Of a stretch of 48,054 nucleotides of DNA, positions 19,560 through 29,639 are shown one piece after another (positions within the stretch are counted from its first letter, which is position 1; each line of letters starts with the position of its first letter). Below the pieces are notes generated by a model, which was not told the DNA's origin, ran no database searches, and saw only the letters and a list, made by a program, of their open reading frames with translations. Source of the DNA: Acrasis kona (Eukaryota > Heterolobosea > Eutetramitea > Acrasida > Acrasidae). The DNA lies in assembly GCA_026419775.2 (NCBI GenBank), contig JAOPGA020000589.1:1-48054 (forward strand), written 5' to 3'. The position numbers were made by a program, and so were the translations under genes.

Positions 19560-20013
19560 CTGTGATTAGTGGATTTTTGGATGATGATGACAAATGTTAC
19601 GATATCATAGAGGCAGCGTGCAGTAGTATAGATCTGGAAACAGTGAAATTCGTGCTGAAGTACTTACCACGCTTACAGAAACCCTCCATTTGACAAAGTA
19701 GAAATCGCCCGCTTTGCATCAAGTTTGGATATTGGAGAGGATTTTGATGATCTAATCTTACCTATCGCTTCTATAGATGGAGATATAGAGCTTATTGAGA
19801 TCCTATTGAATGATTGTCAATTAAAAGAGAAGGATGAGCAAGTGAAAAGTTCAGAATATATGGACATAAGTCCGCACTTGAATATCTTCTCAGAAGGTTC
19901 AACTCACATCTTATAAATTTAGAAATTCAATTTCTAATCAAAAATGCAGAAGAAAAAGGAGTTGCATGTTTGGTTAAGCAATCTGAGGTAAATGAAGAAG
20001 AGAGAAATGAGTG
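19560..20013 (+). pseudogene. Ankyrin-like protein pseudogene
   Basis: Successive plus-strand frames read SGFLDDDDKCYDIIEAACSS and DLETVKFVLKYLP (about 19570-19675), then one frame over DKVEIARFASSLDIGEDFDD and GDIELIEILLND (19696-19815). After another shift comes EYLLRRFNSHLINLEIQFLI (about 19875-19945), with a stop at 20013. The VKFVLKYL and IELIEILL segments have the spacing of ankyrin-type helices. At least two frameshifts break the gene, and no intron with usable consensus restores it. It lies head-to-head with the Crinkler-like gene. Confidence 0.5.
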
Positions 20014-20250
20014 ACTTGTTTGTATTGAGATAAACTGTTGACAGGAACTGCATTTGTCCTTTTGATGTACTGCTCTCATTGTATAAATTAGTAATTGAAA
20101 TTGACAGCAGCTCTTTTTTGTTGTGCTGAACATTATTGATTCACAAAAAAAACCAGTTTTAAAAACTGTACAAAGGCACAGCAGAAAGGTTTATTAGGCT
20201 TGATAGTTAATAATGTGGGACTCACGCCAGACGAGTCATCTTACACCCAA

Positions 20251-23200
20251 CTAGACTTGCTTTATGCTGTCAATAATCTTAATTATATCTCTTTGTTGGA
20301 TCGGTTTCGTAATATACATTGTCATACCACTAGCTAGGCCAGCTTCAAGATGTTCTGCAGAAAAATAAGTCAAGCAAACCATCATAACCTTACCTTGCCT
20401 CGCATTTCCACTCAGTCCAACAATCACAGTCGGCGCACAAGCTTGTTGTATTTCATACTCCCTAATCTGTCTAGTACTCTCGTAACCATCCATCACGGGC
20501 ATTGAAACATCTACAAAGTCAAGATGATCAACAGCAATCATACTTACCCATAAACACCAAATCAAATTTTTCTGTTTTGAATTTATTCAAGCCCTCCAAT
20601 CCATTATTTGCAACAACAAAACTACAGTGATAATGACCAACCATCTTTGCAAGTACTTTTTGATTAATCTTGTTATCTTCTACAATCAAAACATGAGCAT
20701 TCTCTTTTGAAGAAGTGTTTAACACATCCAGATTTGTAATGTTTGTGTTTCTACTCGTGTCTATTTTTGTGTGTTTAGTGGCGGAATCCAATATTTTTAT
20801 TTTCTTTGCTATAGTGGAGAAAACAAAGGTACTTCCAGAATTGACAGTGCTGTGCACAGTGATGCGTCCTCCCATTAGTTCCACCATCATTTTACAAATA
20901 AACAAACCAAGACCGCTTCCATTATAATCGCTCGTGGCGCGTTGTGTTACTTGAGCGAACCTGTCGAATATTGTTTCTAGGTCATCAGCAGAAATACCTA
21001 TTCCAGTGTCCGTCACACTCGTCTCAATTTCGACTAGATTGGAATTGGCATCACCATAAGGACGATGCATACAACAAATCTCAATGCTACCAGTCGGAGT
21101 GAATTTTATAGCATTAGAGACGAGGTTGGTGAGTACCTGACTAAAGCGACTTTCATCACATTCAACTATCAAATTTGTGATATTAGAATTGGGTGACATA
21201 CGCAACGCAATGCCGTTTTTATTTGCTTGACCTTGGAACATTCGGACAACGTTTGTGAATACGTTTGATATTTCTGTTTGTTGTGCCACAAGCGTCACTT
21301 GGTTGAACTCTAATTTACTGAGCGTGAGCACGTCATCAGTGATGACTTTTTGGTATTGTGCACAAGAAGAGATGCTACCAACATAGGAATGTATTTCCTC
21401 AACAAGATTAATATTTGTTGTTGTTTTACTCAATTTCATCAACAAATGGTTGATTACTTCACAGTTACCGGTGATGCCTTGGATTGGATTCCTAATTTCA
21501 TGACAGATTCTGTCGATAAATTCTTCTTGCTTTCGTCTGAATGCTTCCTCCTCTCTGGCACGATTGGTCTGCACCTCGGCGAGTTCTTCCATGGCTTTCA
21601 TCCTGGAATCAAAGAACTTGCTATTCTCCAAGGAGATGGCCACCTGAGTGATTAAAATATTTAACACGTTAACTTGTTCTGATTTGAAGCAATCAGTCGT
21701 CAGCGTATTTTCCAAATATAGAACTGCCTTGACTTCATTTTGATAGATGACAGGCATGCATAATACAGATTTTGTATGCCTGGACATGACGTAAGGATCA
21801 TTTTTGATATACTCATAAAGAGGATCGGTATGAGCACATCCCAAAACAATACTCGTTTGATCTCTAGTGACGTGGTCAACTATGCTTTTACAACCATCTT
21901 TCCATTGGTCCAATGGTATACTACACTCTGTGTCGATATTGTTGTTAGAATATTGAGCCTCTACTCTACCTTCCAATATGATGGAACCATCAGTGGCACC
22001 TGCGGTCTCTATTACGATCTTCATAATGTTGCTCAACAACTTGTGTATGTCTATACTCGAGGATATGACGTGACTTCCTCTTAGTATGCTCTTCAAGTCA
22101 AAATAAGCACTGTTGAGATTCATGGTGTTTGTCAAACTTGAAGCATTAGAAGTGGAAGGAGACAGTTGAACAACTGATTCGACCAAGTGATCGTATTTAG
22201 ATAGCAGGTCTTTTACTTTTCTAGTAATGCCCCATTTCTTATAAGCATTATATGAGCGTTGTATACAAAGCTTTCCATGATCTTGGTCTTGTAATACATT
22301 CAACCAGTACTCACCTTCAAGTTCTAGAGCAACAGCTGTCTCTTGAGTGAATTGTTGTTTTTCAGATTCCTTAATGGATTCTTTATAATATTTGAGACTA
22401 ACGTATCCTTCGTCAAGCACATAAGCAGAAATTTGTGCTTTGATCAGCAACAACTTGTTGAGTATATTGTCGCTATAAATGTTGTTCCATAACGTGAGAG
22501 AAGATACGTTACGGTCCAGACGTGCATTTAACTCCTGTTTTAATAGTGGATCGAATGAATCAAGGCCACGTAGACATTTAATACAACGAACCAACATGAG
22601 GGATTCGTAAAACAATAAAATCACATTATCGTACATACTCACCATAAAAGGTAATATCTCATCTATTTTTAACATGCATTGATACTCATTATTAACATCA
22701 TCTAAAGTGCTCACGCCGTCAAACAAAAACCTCAACATCAAACGATGTGTGAGATGTCTAACTTGAGGAAGTTTATTAACCAAGGGTTCGAATAATTGAT
22801 CGTCCATGGCCTTTAATTGTTCTGGTGTCAAATGAATGCTCACCAACATTTTGTAAACGCACTCAACTTGGGAGACCAACTCATCTATAATATGGTTCTT
22901 GTACTTGCGTGCAGCAGCCAGACCGGTTTTTATATCGTTGATTACCAAATTAATATTATTCCCACAATACAAGTGCATACAACAAGACGCACTGAATGTA
23001 TAAACTGCATAAGTCGTTTCACCACAATCGAGTCCCATCGTAAAAGCTTCTTTACTACTCGGTATGATTTCACATATCGGACGAAACCAATGATGACAAA
23101 ATATATTATACAAGTGAGTGGTTCTACATCTTTCTGCAAGATGATCTGGGAATAACTTGGTAGCACAGTGCATCGCCAAGTTGGATACATCCCTCGCCAG

Positions 23201-26200
23201 ATTAAATTCACTTTTGGAAACCAACACAATAGCAAAATAAGCGAGAGAAGTTGAACTAGCGGGCATTAAACATGTCTCCAAGATAACCCTTGCAGTGATG
23301 CTTGCCAACAGTGGGAATATTTTTTCATCATATAGATAAGCAGTTACAATCAATGACGTAGTCAAAGTGGAAAAACATTGTGTTTCTTGATCCGCTGGTT
23401 TCAACATTTCGGAACAATCAATGTAACCATCTGGTGTTTTACCCAACTCCTCTAATCGTTTTACAATCAAATCCAGTTCTTTATTAAAGAGATGAGCTAC
23501 ATCAGGAGAATCATTATTTGGTAAATTAATACCTAATTCTTTTAATGCTTCTCTACCTACACTCAAAGATTCATTGAGTTTACTAAATGTGTTCGATTGT
23601 AAAATTTGTTGGACATAAATAGAATTCTTTTCAATTTTATTGGTTGCACGAGCCATCAACATGTTCAAGAGTTGATTAGAAGAATCATGGTCAGCATTGT
23701 TAAAATAACTGGTACAGAGTTCTAAATGCAATTTCATCATTAAATCGTGTTGATTGTCCCAACACATGTCAATTGTCGGATAGAGCTGACTAGCACAAAA
23801 ACAACCAAATTTAAAGTAATTTATACAACTGCTATAAGCAGCTGATTCTTGTGCTTGCTTACCAGCTTGATAATTAAGCTGTGCTAGCTGCACCCACTCT
23901 TCGAAGTGATTTATTTTATTCTTCATTACTCCTACTCCCTTGTTCAAATGGTCTACAATTACAAAAATCTTTTTTTTCAACTCTGAGGAACTTTTGATGG
24001 ATTGGTACCACACTAGGCCTATTTGGTTGTGCATTTTGCTCTTTTCATGTTCACCCAGACAATCATAAGCAGCCTCTTGCACTCTATCATGAGCAAAAGA
24101 ACATTCATCACCCACCAAAACAAGCAGGCCAGCTATTAAAATTGGATACAAATCGTCGAGTAGTTCTTGAGGTGTCTTGTTCAGTACCATAGATAATGTA
24201 TCAAGTTGAAAGTGATTGCCCATACAACTCACCCAATTTAGTACTTGTTTAGTAGTACCATTGAATTGATTAATTCGAAAGGTCATCAAACTAATCACAT
24301 TATCAGTTGCCTTTTGTTGTTGTATTTTCGACAAGTCCCACTTCCATAGTGAACCATCTCTAAACAACAATCCCTCAGAGTGCAAAGCGATTAAAAACAT
24401 TTTGAAGAAGAAGGGATTGCCCTCTGTTTTTTGATGCAACAAGATGGCAAGATCGCTCATGTCATCTCGTTGATGTAATGGATTGGATTGGTAAGAAATA
24501 TTAACACCTTCTCCCTGAAGAGCATCAGATAACCAACGATGAATAACAAGAGTTGGTAATGGATGTAACATGATGGTTTGAACAGGATCATTCAGCATCA
24601 TGTCATCGATCATTTGCAGAGCATTGGTTTGTTCGTTGTTACGATACGCACCAACAATTAACATGTAATCAGAGCTGCTCGACATGGATTTCATCATTTT
24701 TATGCTCTCGCGATCAGCCCATTGCAAATCATCAAGAAATAACACTAGAGGAGAATCCTCATGAACAAAAGCACGAACAAACTTTTCGACCACAAGTTCT
24801 AAACGATTTTTAGTCTCCAAGGGACCTAAAATGGGTGCGCTTGGTTGATGACCTATCAACTGCTCCAGCTCTGGTATCAACTCAATCATGATTTGAGCGT
24901 TTGGATAAAGTTCCTCCAATAATTTTATTTTGCTCTTTTCTATACATTCTTGATCTTCGCTTAGGACTTGTTTCACTAGCGCTTGAAGCGCCTCCACGAT
25001 CGCTCCGTACGCAACGTTTCTCTCCAGTTGATCATACTTGCCGCTCACGAAATATCCGTGTCTGACTTGAACAGATCTTTGTAATTCTCTGACGAGTGAT
25101 GATTTTCCGATGCCAGAGTAACCAGTTACGAACAACACCTCCGTGTTGCCTGTAGTTGCCACGCGAGCGAAACAATCCAAAAGAGTTTTGATTTCGGAAT
25201 CTCTTCCGTATAAATGTTTGGGTAGGGTGAACCGATCAATGTAATCGCACTTTGCAATTTCAAATGGTTCGATTGAAAATGTTCCGTTTTTGTTTTCTAT
25301 CAAATTTTTTTGACATGTTTGAAGATCGTGAATGATTCCTTGGTTTGATTGGTAACGATCTGTTGCATCCTTGTTTAGTAATTTCGAAACAATATCACGC
25401 AATACTGGTGGGACGTGCGAGGGGAGTGGAGGAGGCTCCACGGCAATGTGTTGATGGATGAGTTCCATCAAATCTACTGATTGAAATGGAAGTCGCCCGG
25501 TGAGCAACTGGTAAAATGTAACTCCCTAAATGAATGAGCAACAATGTATGAATGCAACTTGCCATGCTGTAAAAATCTGTTCTGTAGTCGATTGATCTAT
25601 TGATGCGACCAGTTTGTTCTGTCAAGGTTACAAATTAAACTAAGATGAATGTGCGCACCTGGTGATACGTAAGCAAGAGTCCCATATATCTTTTTTAAAC
25701 TGGTTGAAGCTTGCTCCGTTTGCTCTTGTAATTTAGTTGCACATCCGAAATCAATTTGATACACGAAACCGTCGTCTCTAACGAGCATGTTACTCGGTTT
25801 GATATCTATAACGTTACACCGAAAATGAACGACCAAATACCTTTGTGTATAATGTTATTTCTATGTACAGCTTGAACTCCCTGAGCGCACGATAGGGAGA
25901 TTTTGAGAAATTCTGGTATTGGAAATCCAGCGGGAGGTATCATAGATGACAAGCTTTTTGCACCACAATCCTCCATGATGATTGCGGCCTTACACCTTCC
26001 ATCTTCGCTTTCTTCTTCCAAAATCTCTAGATATTTTGTAGTATAAGAACAATTCGAGCATAGTAGTTGTCCAATATTGAATTCTCTTTTTAAAAGATCC
26101 ACTTCTGACCGTCTCGCAAAGGCACTCGCATGTGTTTTTACTATTACTTTCGCTCCGTTATAGTTGCATCTATACACAAGCGAGTGTCTGCCTGCGTATA

Positions 26201-26234
26201 GAACCTCTACATCATCAAATCCAAAAGACAGCAT
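20251..26234 (-). CDS. Hybrid sensor histidine kinase with Ser/Thr-kinase, AAA ATPase and GAF domains (1931 aa)
   Basis: Six exons: 25841-26234, 25659-25805, 25563-25618, 20548-25525, 20394-20510, 20251-20354; phases agree throughout. Domains in order: protein kinase (residues 1-265; HKDIKPSN, IDFG, YVSPEQTGR); AAA-type NTPase (about 305-600; Walker A VTGYSGIGKSS, Walker B LVLFLDDLQWAD); a long helical TPR-like region; GAF (about 1330-1490); HisKA with CHEIRNP, phospho-acceptor about His1541; HATPase_c (LVSNAIKFT, DTGIGIS, GSGLGLFICK); and a receiver with DVSMPVMDG, phospho-acceptor about Asp1859, split by two introns. The layout is known from fungal group X kinases (S. pombe Mak2/Mak3, Candida Chk1) and cyanobacteria. 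It probably acts as a cytosolic stress or redox sensor feeding a His-Asp phosphorelay. No membrane segment. Intron 25526-25562 appears to be GC-AG. Confidence 0.93.
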
Positions 26235-26487
26235 CTTCAGAGTCTTCGTTTACCAAATTGATTGTAACAAGTGGAGAGTCGTCATTGGAGATTCATGGTA
26301 ATTCGAGATGACTTTCTCGTGTGAACACTTTATGTAATTATATAGGTAACATGTAATTATAAATTTATTATTATGAGTATGAGGAAGATCCAGAAGGCCC
26401 TCAAATCCTTGACTAATAAAACCAAATAAACTCCTTTTTCTCCTGCTTCAAACTTTTGTAACCATTTCAACATCATTAATACGGACA
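26235..26487. promoter_or_regulatory. Divergent intergenic region between histidine kinase and F-box/Ras genes
   Basis: The 253 bp must contain both promoters. An AT-rich core lies at 26330-26375. No specific motif can be assigned. Confidence 0.3.
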
Positions 26488-27385
26488 ATGAAGAAGAAAA
26501 AAACATTAGCCACAAATCAGAACGATATATTGAGCCACGACATCTTGAGCATCGTTGTTACTTTTTTGCCAATTACTGATTTTATGGCCAACAACCTTTG
26601 TGTTGTATGCAAGCAATATCAATCCTTTTTTCAATCTGATTTAGTGTGGTCGAGGATATGGAACGAAAAATACAAATACTTCAACACAAATGTCACACAT
26701 GACTTCAGAATTTGCTATAAACAGTTGAAAATTAACGAAGCCGAAAACAAGAAAACAAACAAGAAATTGGACGTGCAGCTGGCGGTGGTTGGCGAAACAA
26801 ATGTAGGGAAATCAGCATTAGTGGTCAAATTTATTCAAGACCTTTTTGTAGAGGTATACGATCCGACCATTGAAGACCATTACTATCGTCTATTTCAAGT
26901 CTCTGGTGTACAAGTGCTTATGACTTGTCTAGGTATAAATTATACATTCTCACATTCTCACACAAACAGATACCACATGTAAAGCGCCTTCCCTGGTTAC
27001 AAGGCCCGAGATGAAAAATCAAGATTGCTTTCTCATTTGCTACGATTGTACAGACAGGGCGTCGTTTCTCAAAGTAACTGAATTCAACGAACAAATTAAT
27101 TTGTGTGGTGACAAAACTAAAGTCATTGTAGAATGCAAAAGTGATTTGAGGAACCCGACTCTTGTTGGGTGTGTAACGGAGAACGAAGGAAGACAACTTG
27201 CAAAGTCACTCGGCTGTCCATTCATCTCGACGAGTTCAAAGTGTGCAATTAACACTGAGCGAACTTTTGCATTAGCCGCGGAAATTATTTATGCTTTAAA
27301 GTTCAAGATTTTTGACAATCTACAAGCACAAGCTTCAATTATTAGGGACAATAATGTATCGAAAAAGAAATGTACTGTATCATAA
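26488..27385 (+). CDS. F-box protein fused to a degenerate Ras-like GTPase with CaaX box (286 aa)
   Basis: Two exons, 26488-26932 and 26970-27385 (37-nt intron). Residues 12-62 form an F-box (ILSIVVTFLPITDF ... LVWSRIWNEKY), expected to bind Skp1 in an SCF ubiquitin ligase. Residues 95-265 are a Ras-family G domain: P-loop GETNVGKSA (102-110), switch I YDPTIED, G5 STSSK. G3 is changed, DTTCK (149-153) in place of DTAGQ, so the catalytic Gln is Lys. G4 reads ECKSD instead of NKxD. The C-terminus is polybasic and ends CTVS, a farnesylation-type CaaX box, so the protein probably sits on a membrane. Impaired GTP hydrolysis and altered guanine recognition are inferred. AATAAA follows at about 27449. 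Confidence 0.85.
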
Positions 27386-27765
27386 TACATTGTTTTTTAC
27401 GCATTTTTGGTTGAAGACACTTTGAGATTTGAAAAATCAATTTTTATAAATAAAAAGTCATCAGATTTTGTACATCTCAATGAAAGGGTATTGGTTCATC
27501 AGTACGCATTACAAGCATGTTAAATATAAAGAGATATTATAGCGCAGGTTTTATCATCCACGGTTACAAAAGCTCTTGACAGTGGACATTCCTTTCAAAT
27601 AAAATTGAAGTTTCACAATGACCAACTGCGATCTCTGCTACAAAAGGTAACACTAAAATTTTACAAAATTAGAGGGCCCCGTGTATCATATTTGGACATG
27701 GATGCGGTGATAAAGGAACCAATTGTCAATCAAAGTGTCAAACACAATTTTCAAGTAAACGAAGG
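27386..27765 (+). other. Intergenic; possible tiny Cys-rich ORF at 27618-27765
   Basis: An ATG at 27618 opens MTNCDLCYKR, followed by GTAACA and an AG at about 27672. The DNA after the AG can be read as a Cys-rich segment (GHGCGDKGTNCQSKC) in frame with the next gene, or as a short peptide in another frame. A 26-nt intron would be unusually short for this genome. The downstream gene has its own signal peptide at 27766, so this is probably 5' UTR. Confidence 0.25.
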
Positions 27766-29418
27766 ATGAGGATCCTTGTAGTTCTTTTTGTACTCTTCGT
27801 TGCCACTTTGGCATTGGCCGAGAAGAAGAAGACTGGTGGAGTAACAAAAGCAATTACCTTGGGAACCAGCGCACCTACAAGAGCACCTCATCACTTGCCT
27901 TCAAATAAACCATCAACCAAGAAGCCAAAAAAACAAGAACCAAGCAAGGTTAGAAAATTCTTCACCACTATCAAGAAGAAGGTTGTTGGATTTGGAAACA
28001 AAATCAAGAATCTTTTCACTGGAGGCAAGAAACCTTCTCCCAAGACCACCAAGCCTGGAAAGAAGATAAGCTCATCCAAGCCCGTATCTCCAAAGGTTCA
28101 AACCTCTAAGCCTACTCAACAGGTTAAGATTGTTAGAAAGGACGTTAATGCTTTGAATGTTAAGGATATTGTAAAGCAAGGAAATCTAGCCAAGGAGATT
28201 TTCAACAAGTGCGTCAAGAAAGCTCAGGATGAAATTAAGAAGCTCTCAAAGAACAAAGTTACTGTTAGACCCACTCGTAGGCCTCTACCAACTAGGAGAC
28301 CAATTGTGGTAAGCAAGCCAAATGGTAGACCGACACGTAGGCCAGTCCCAACAAGAAGACCTCTACCAACCCGTAGACCTGTCCCAACTAGAAGACCAGT
28401 TCCAACAAGGAGACCATTACCAACTCGTCGTCCAGTTCCAACTCGTCGTCCAGTTCCAACAAGGAGACCAATCACGGCAAACAAGCCAAATGGAAGGCCA
28501 ACCACTCGTCCATTCCCAACTCATCGTCCATTCCCAACTCGTCGCCCATTCCCAACTCGTAAACCATTCCCAACTCGTCGCCCATTCCCCACTAGAAGAC
28601 CCGTTTTTGTCGCTGGAAACAAAGTAGGTACAACCAGACCAACTGTTCGTCCAACTCGTAGACCTCAACCAACGCGCAGACCAACAACTAAACCATCTCG
28701 CAGACCTTTTGTTGCCGTATCATCAAACAAGAATACAAAGAAGCCAGTCAAGAAGGAATCAACAGTGCGCAAGGTCATTGTTCAATTGATCAGAAAGTAC
28801 ACTGGAAAGAAGACACAAAAGCCAACAAAGAAACCAGTGCCAACCCGTAAACCACTACCAACTCGTCGTCCAGTACCAACAAGGAGACCACTACCAACTA
28901 GAAGACCAGTTCCAACACGCAGACCAGTTCCAACTCGTCGTCCAGTACCAACTAGAAGACCAGTTGTTGCTGTGAACAACAAGGTAGGTGCTACCTCTAG
29001 ACCAACTGTTCGCCCAACCATCAGACCAACTCGCAGACCTTTTGTTGCCGTCTCATCAAACAAGACAAAGAAGCCAACAAAGAAGCCAGTCAAGAAGGAA
29101 TCAACAGTGCGCAAGGTCATTGTTCAATTAATCAGAAAGTACACTGGAAAGAAGACACAAAAGCCAACAAAGAAGCCAGTTGCCAAAACAACTAACGGTC
29201 AAACCAGAAGACCTCTACCAACTCGCCGTCCAGTTCCAGTTCCAACCAGAAGACCTCTACCAACTCGTCGTCCAGTGCCAACTCGTAAACCACTACCAAC
29301 TCGCCGTCCAGTTCCAACCAGAAGACCAGTTCCAACTCGTCGCCCAGTCCCAACCAGAAGACCAGTTGTGAACAAGGTAGCGGCAACAAGTAAACCTTCC
29401 TTGTCAAGTAAGCTATAA
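27766..29418 (+). CDS. Secreted, highly basic PTRRP-repeat protein (550 aa)
   Basis: A single exon from ATG 27766. Residues 1-18 form a clear signal peptide (MRILVVLFVLFVATLALA). After a Lys-rich segment (20-160) come dozens of tandem PTRRPVP, PTRRPLP and PTRRPFP units (about 165-290, 355-405, 480-540). Two copies of a 45-residue spacer separate them (STVRKVIVQLIRKYTGKK), whose DNA is nearly identical at about 28705-28842 and 29035-29180. No Cys-rich or catalytic domain is seen. Arg and Lys occur at extreme density, with Pro preventing helices, so an extended polycation is expected. Plausible roles are binding polyanions in a cyst wall or extracellular matrix, or antimicrobial activity; both are inference. 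Copy number of the repeats is likely variable. Confidence 0.85.
   Translation: MRILVVLFVLFVATLALAEKKKTGGVTKAITLGTSAPTRAPHHLPSNKPSTKKPKKQEPSKVRKFFTTIKKKVVGFGNKIKNLFTGGKKPSPKTTKPGKKISSSKPVSPKVQTSKPTQQVKIVRKDVNALNVKDIVKQGNLAKEIFNKCVKKAQDEIKKLSKNKVTVRPTRRPLPTRRPIVVSKPNGRPTRRPVPTRRPLPTRRPVPTRRPVPTRRPLPTRRPVPTRRPVPTRRPITANKPNGRPTTRPFPTHRPFPTRRPFPTRKPFPTRRPFPTRRPVFVAGNKVGTTRPTVRPTRRPQPTRRPTTKPSRRPFVAVSSNKNTKKPVKKESTVRKVIVQLIRKYTGKKTQKPTKKPVPTRKPLPTRRPVPTRRPLPTRRPVPTRRPVPTRRPVPTRRPVVAVNNKVGATSRPTVRPTIRPTRRPFVAVSSNKTKKPTKKPVKKESTVRKVIVQLIRKYTGKKTQKPTKKPVAKTTNGQTRRPLPTRRPVPVPTRRPLPTRRPVPTRKPLPTRRPVPTRRPVPTRRPVPTRRPVVNKVAATSKPSLSSKL
28700..29180 (+). repeat. Near-identical 140-bp spacer duplication in the PTRRP gene
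   Basis: Segments about 28705-28842 and 29035-29180 match almost base for base (GGAATCAACAGTGCGCAAGG, CAGAAAGTACACTGGAAAG), with a 15-bp length difference at AAGACAAAGAAGCC. This indicates a recent segmental duplication of spacer plus flanking PTRRP units. Confidence 0.9.
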
Positions 29419-29639
29419 TAATAATCCATTTTCATTCGATACTAATATTTTTAATAGAGAGACATCAAAAGTGTATTATTCAATTCGTCAAAGCTTAAAG
29501 TATAAAAATTTAGATTCGAATAAAAATATTAAATTGACCTGAAAGTATTTGATTTTTGTGCGGTTCTTTTTGAAGTAAATGAGCTCATCGATGTCAACCA
29601 ACTATTTTTGGTTATTTTGTCCGGATTTGTATCGTAGAA

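Noticed and set aside
27618-27765. Separate Cys-rich mini-gene upstream of the PTRRP gene
   Set aside because: It needs a 26-nt intron, below the size seen elsewhere, and the downstream signal peptide is better placed as the true N-terminus. It is kept only as a note.
28224-29435. Long open frames on the minus strand opposite the PTRRP gene
   Set aside because: They are antisense shadows: repetitive CCN/ACN codons on the plus strand give stop-poor complements. The plus strand has the signal peptide and intact single frame.
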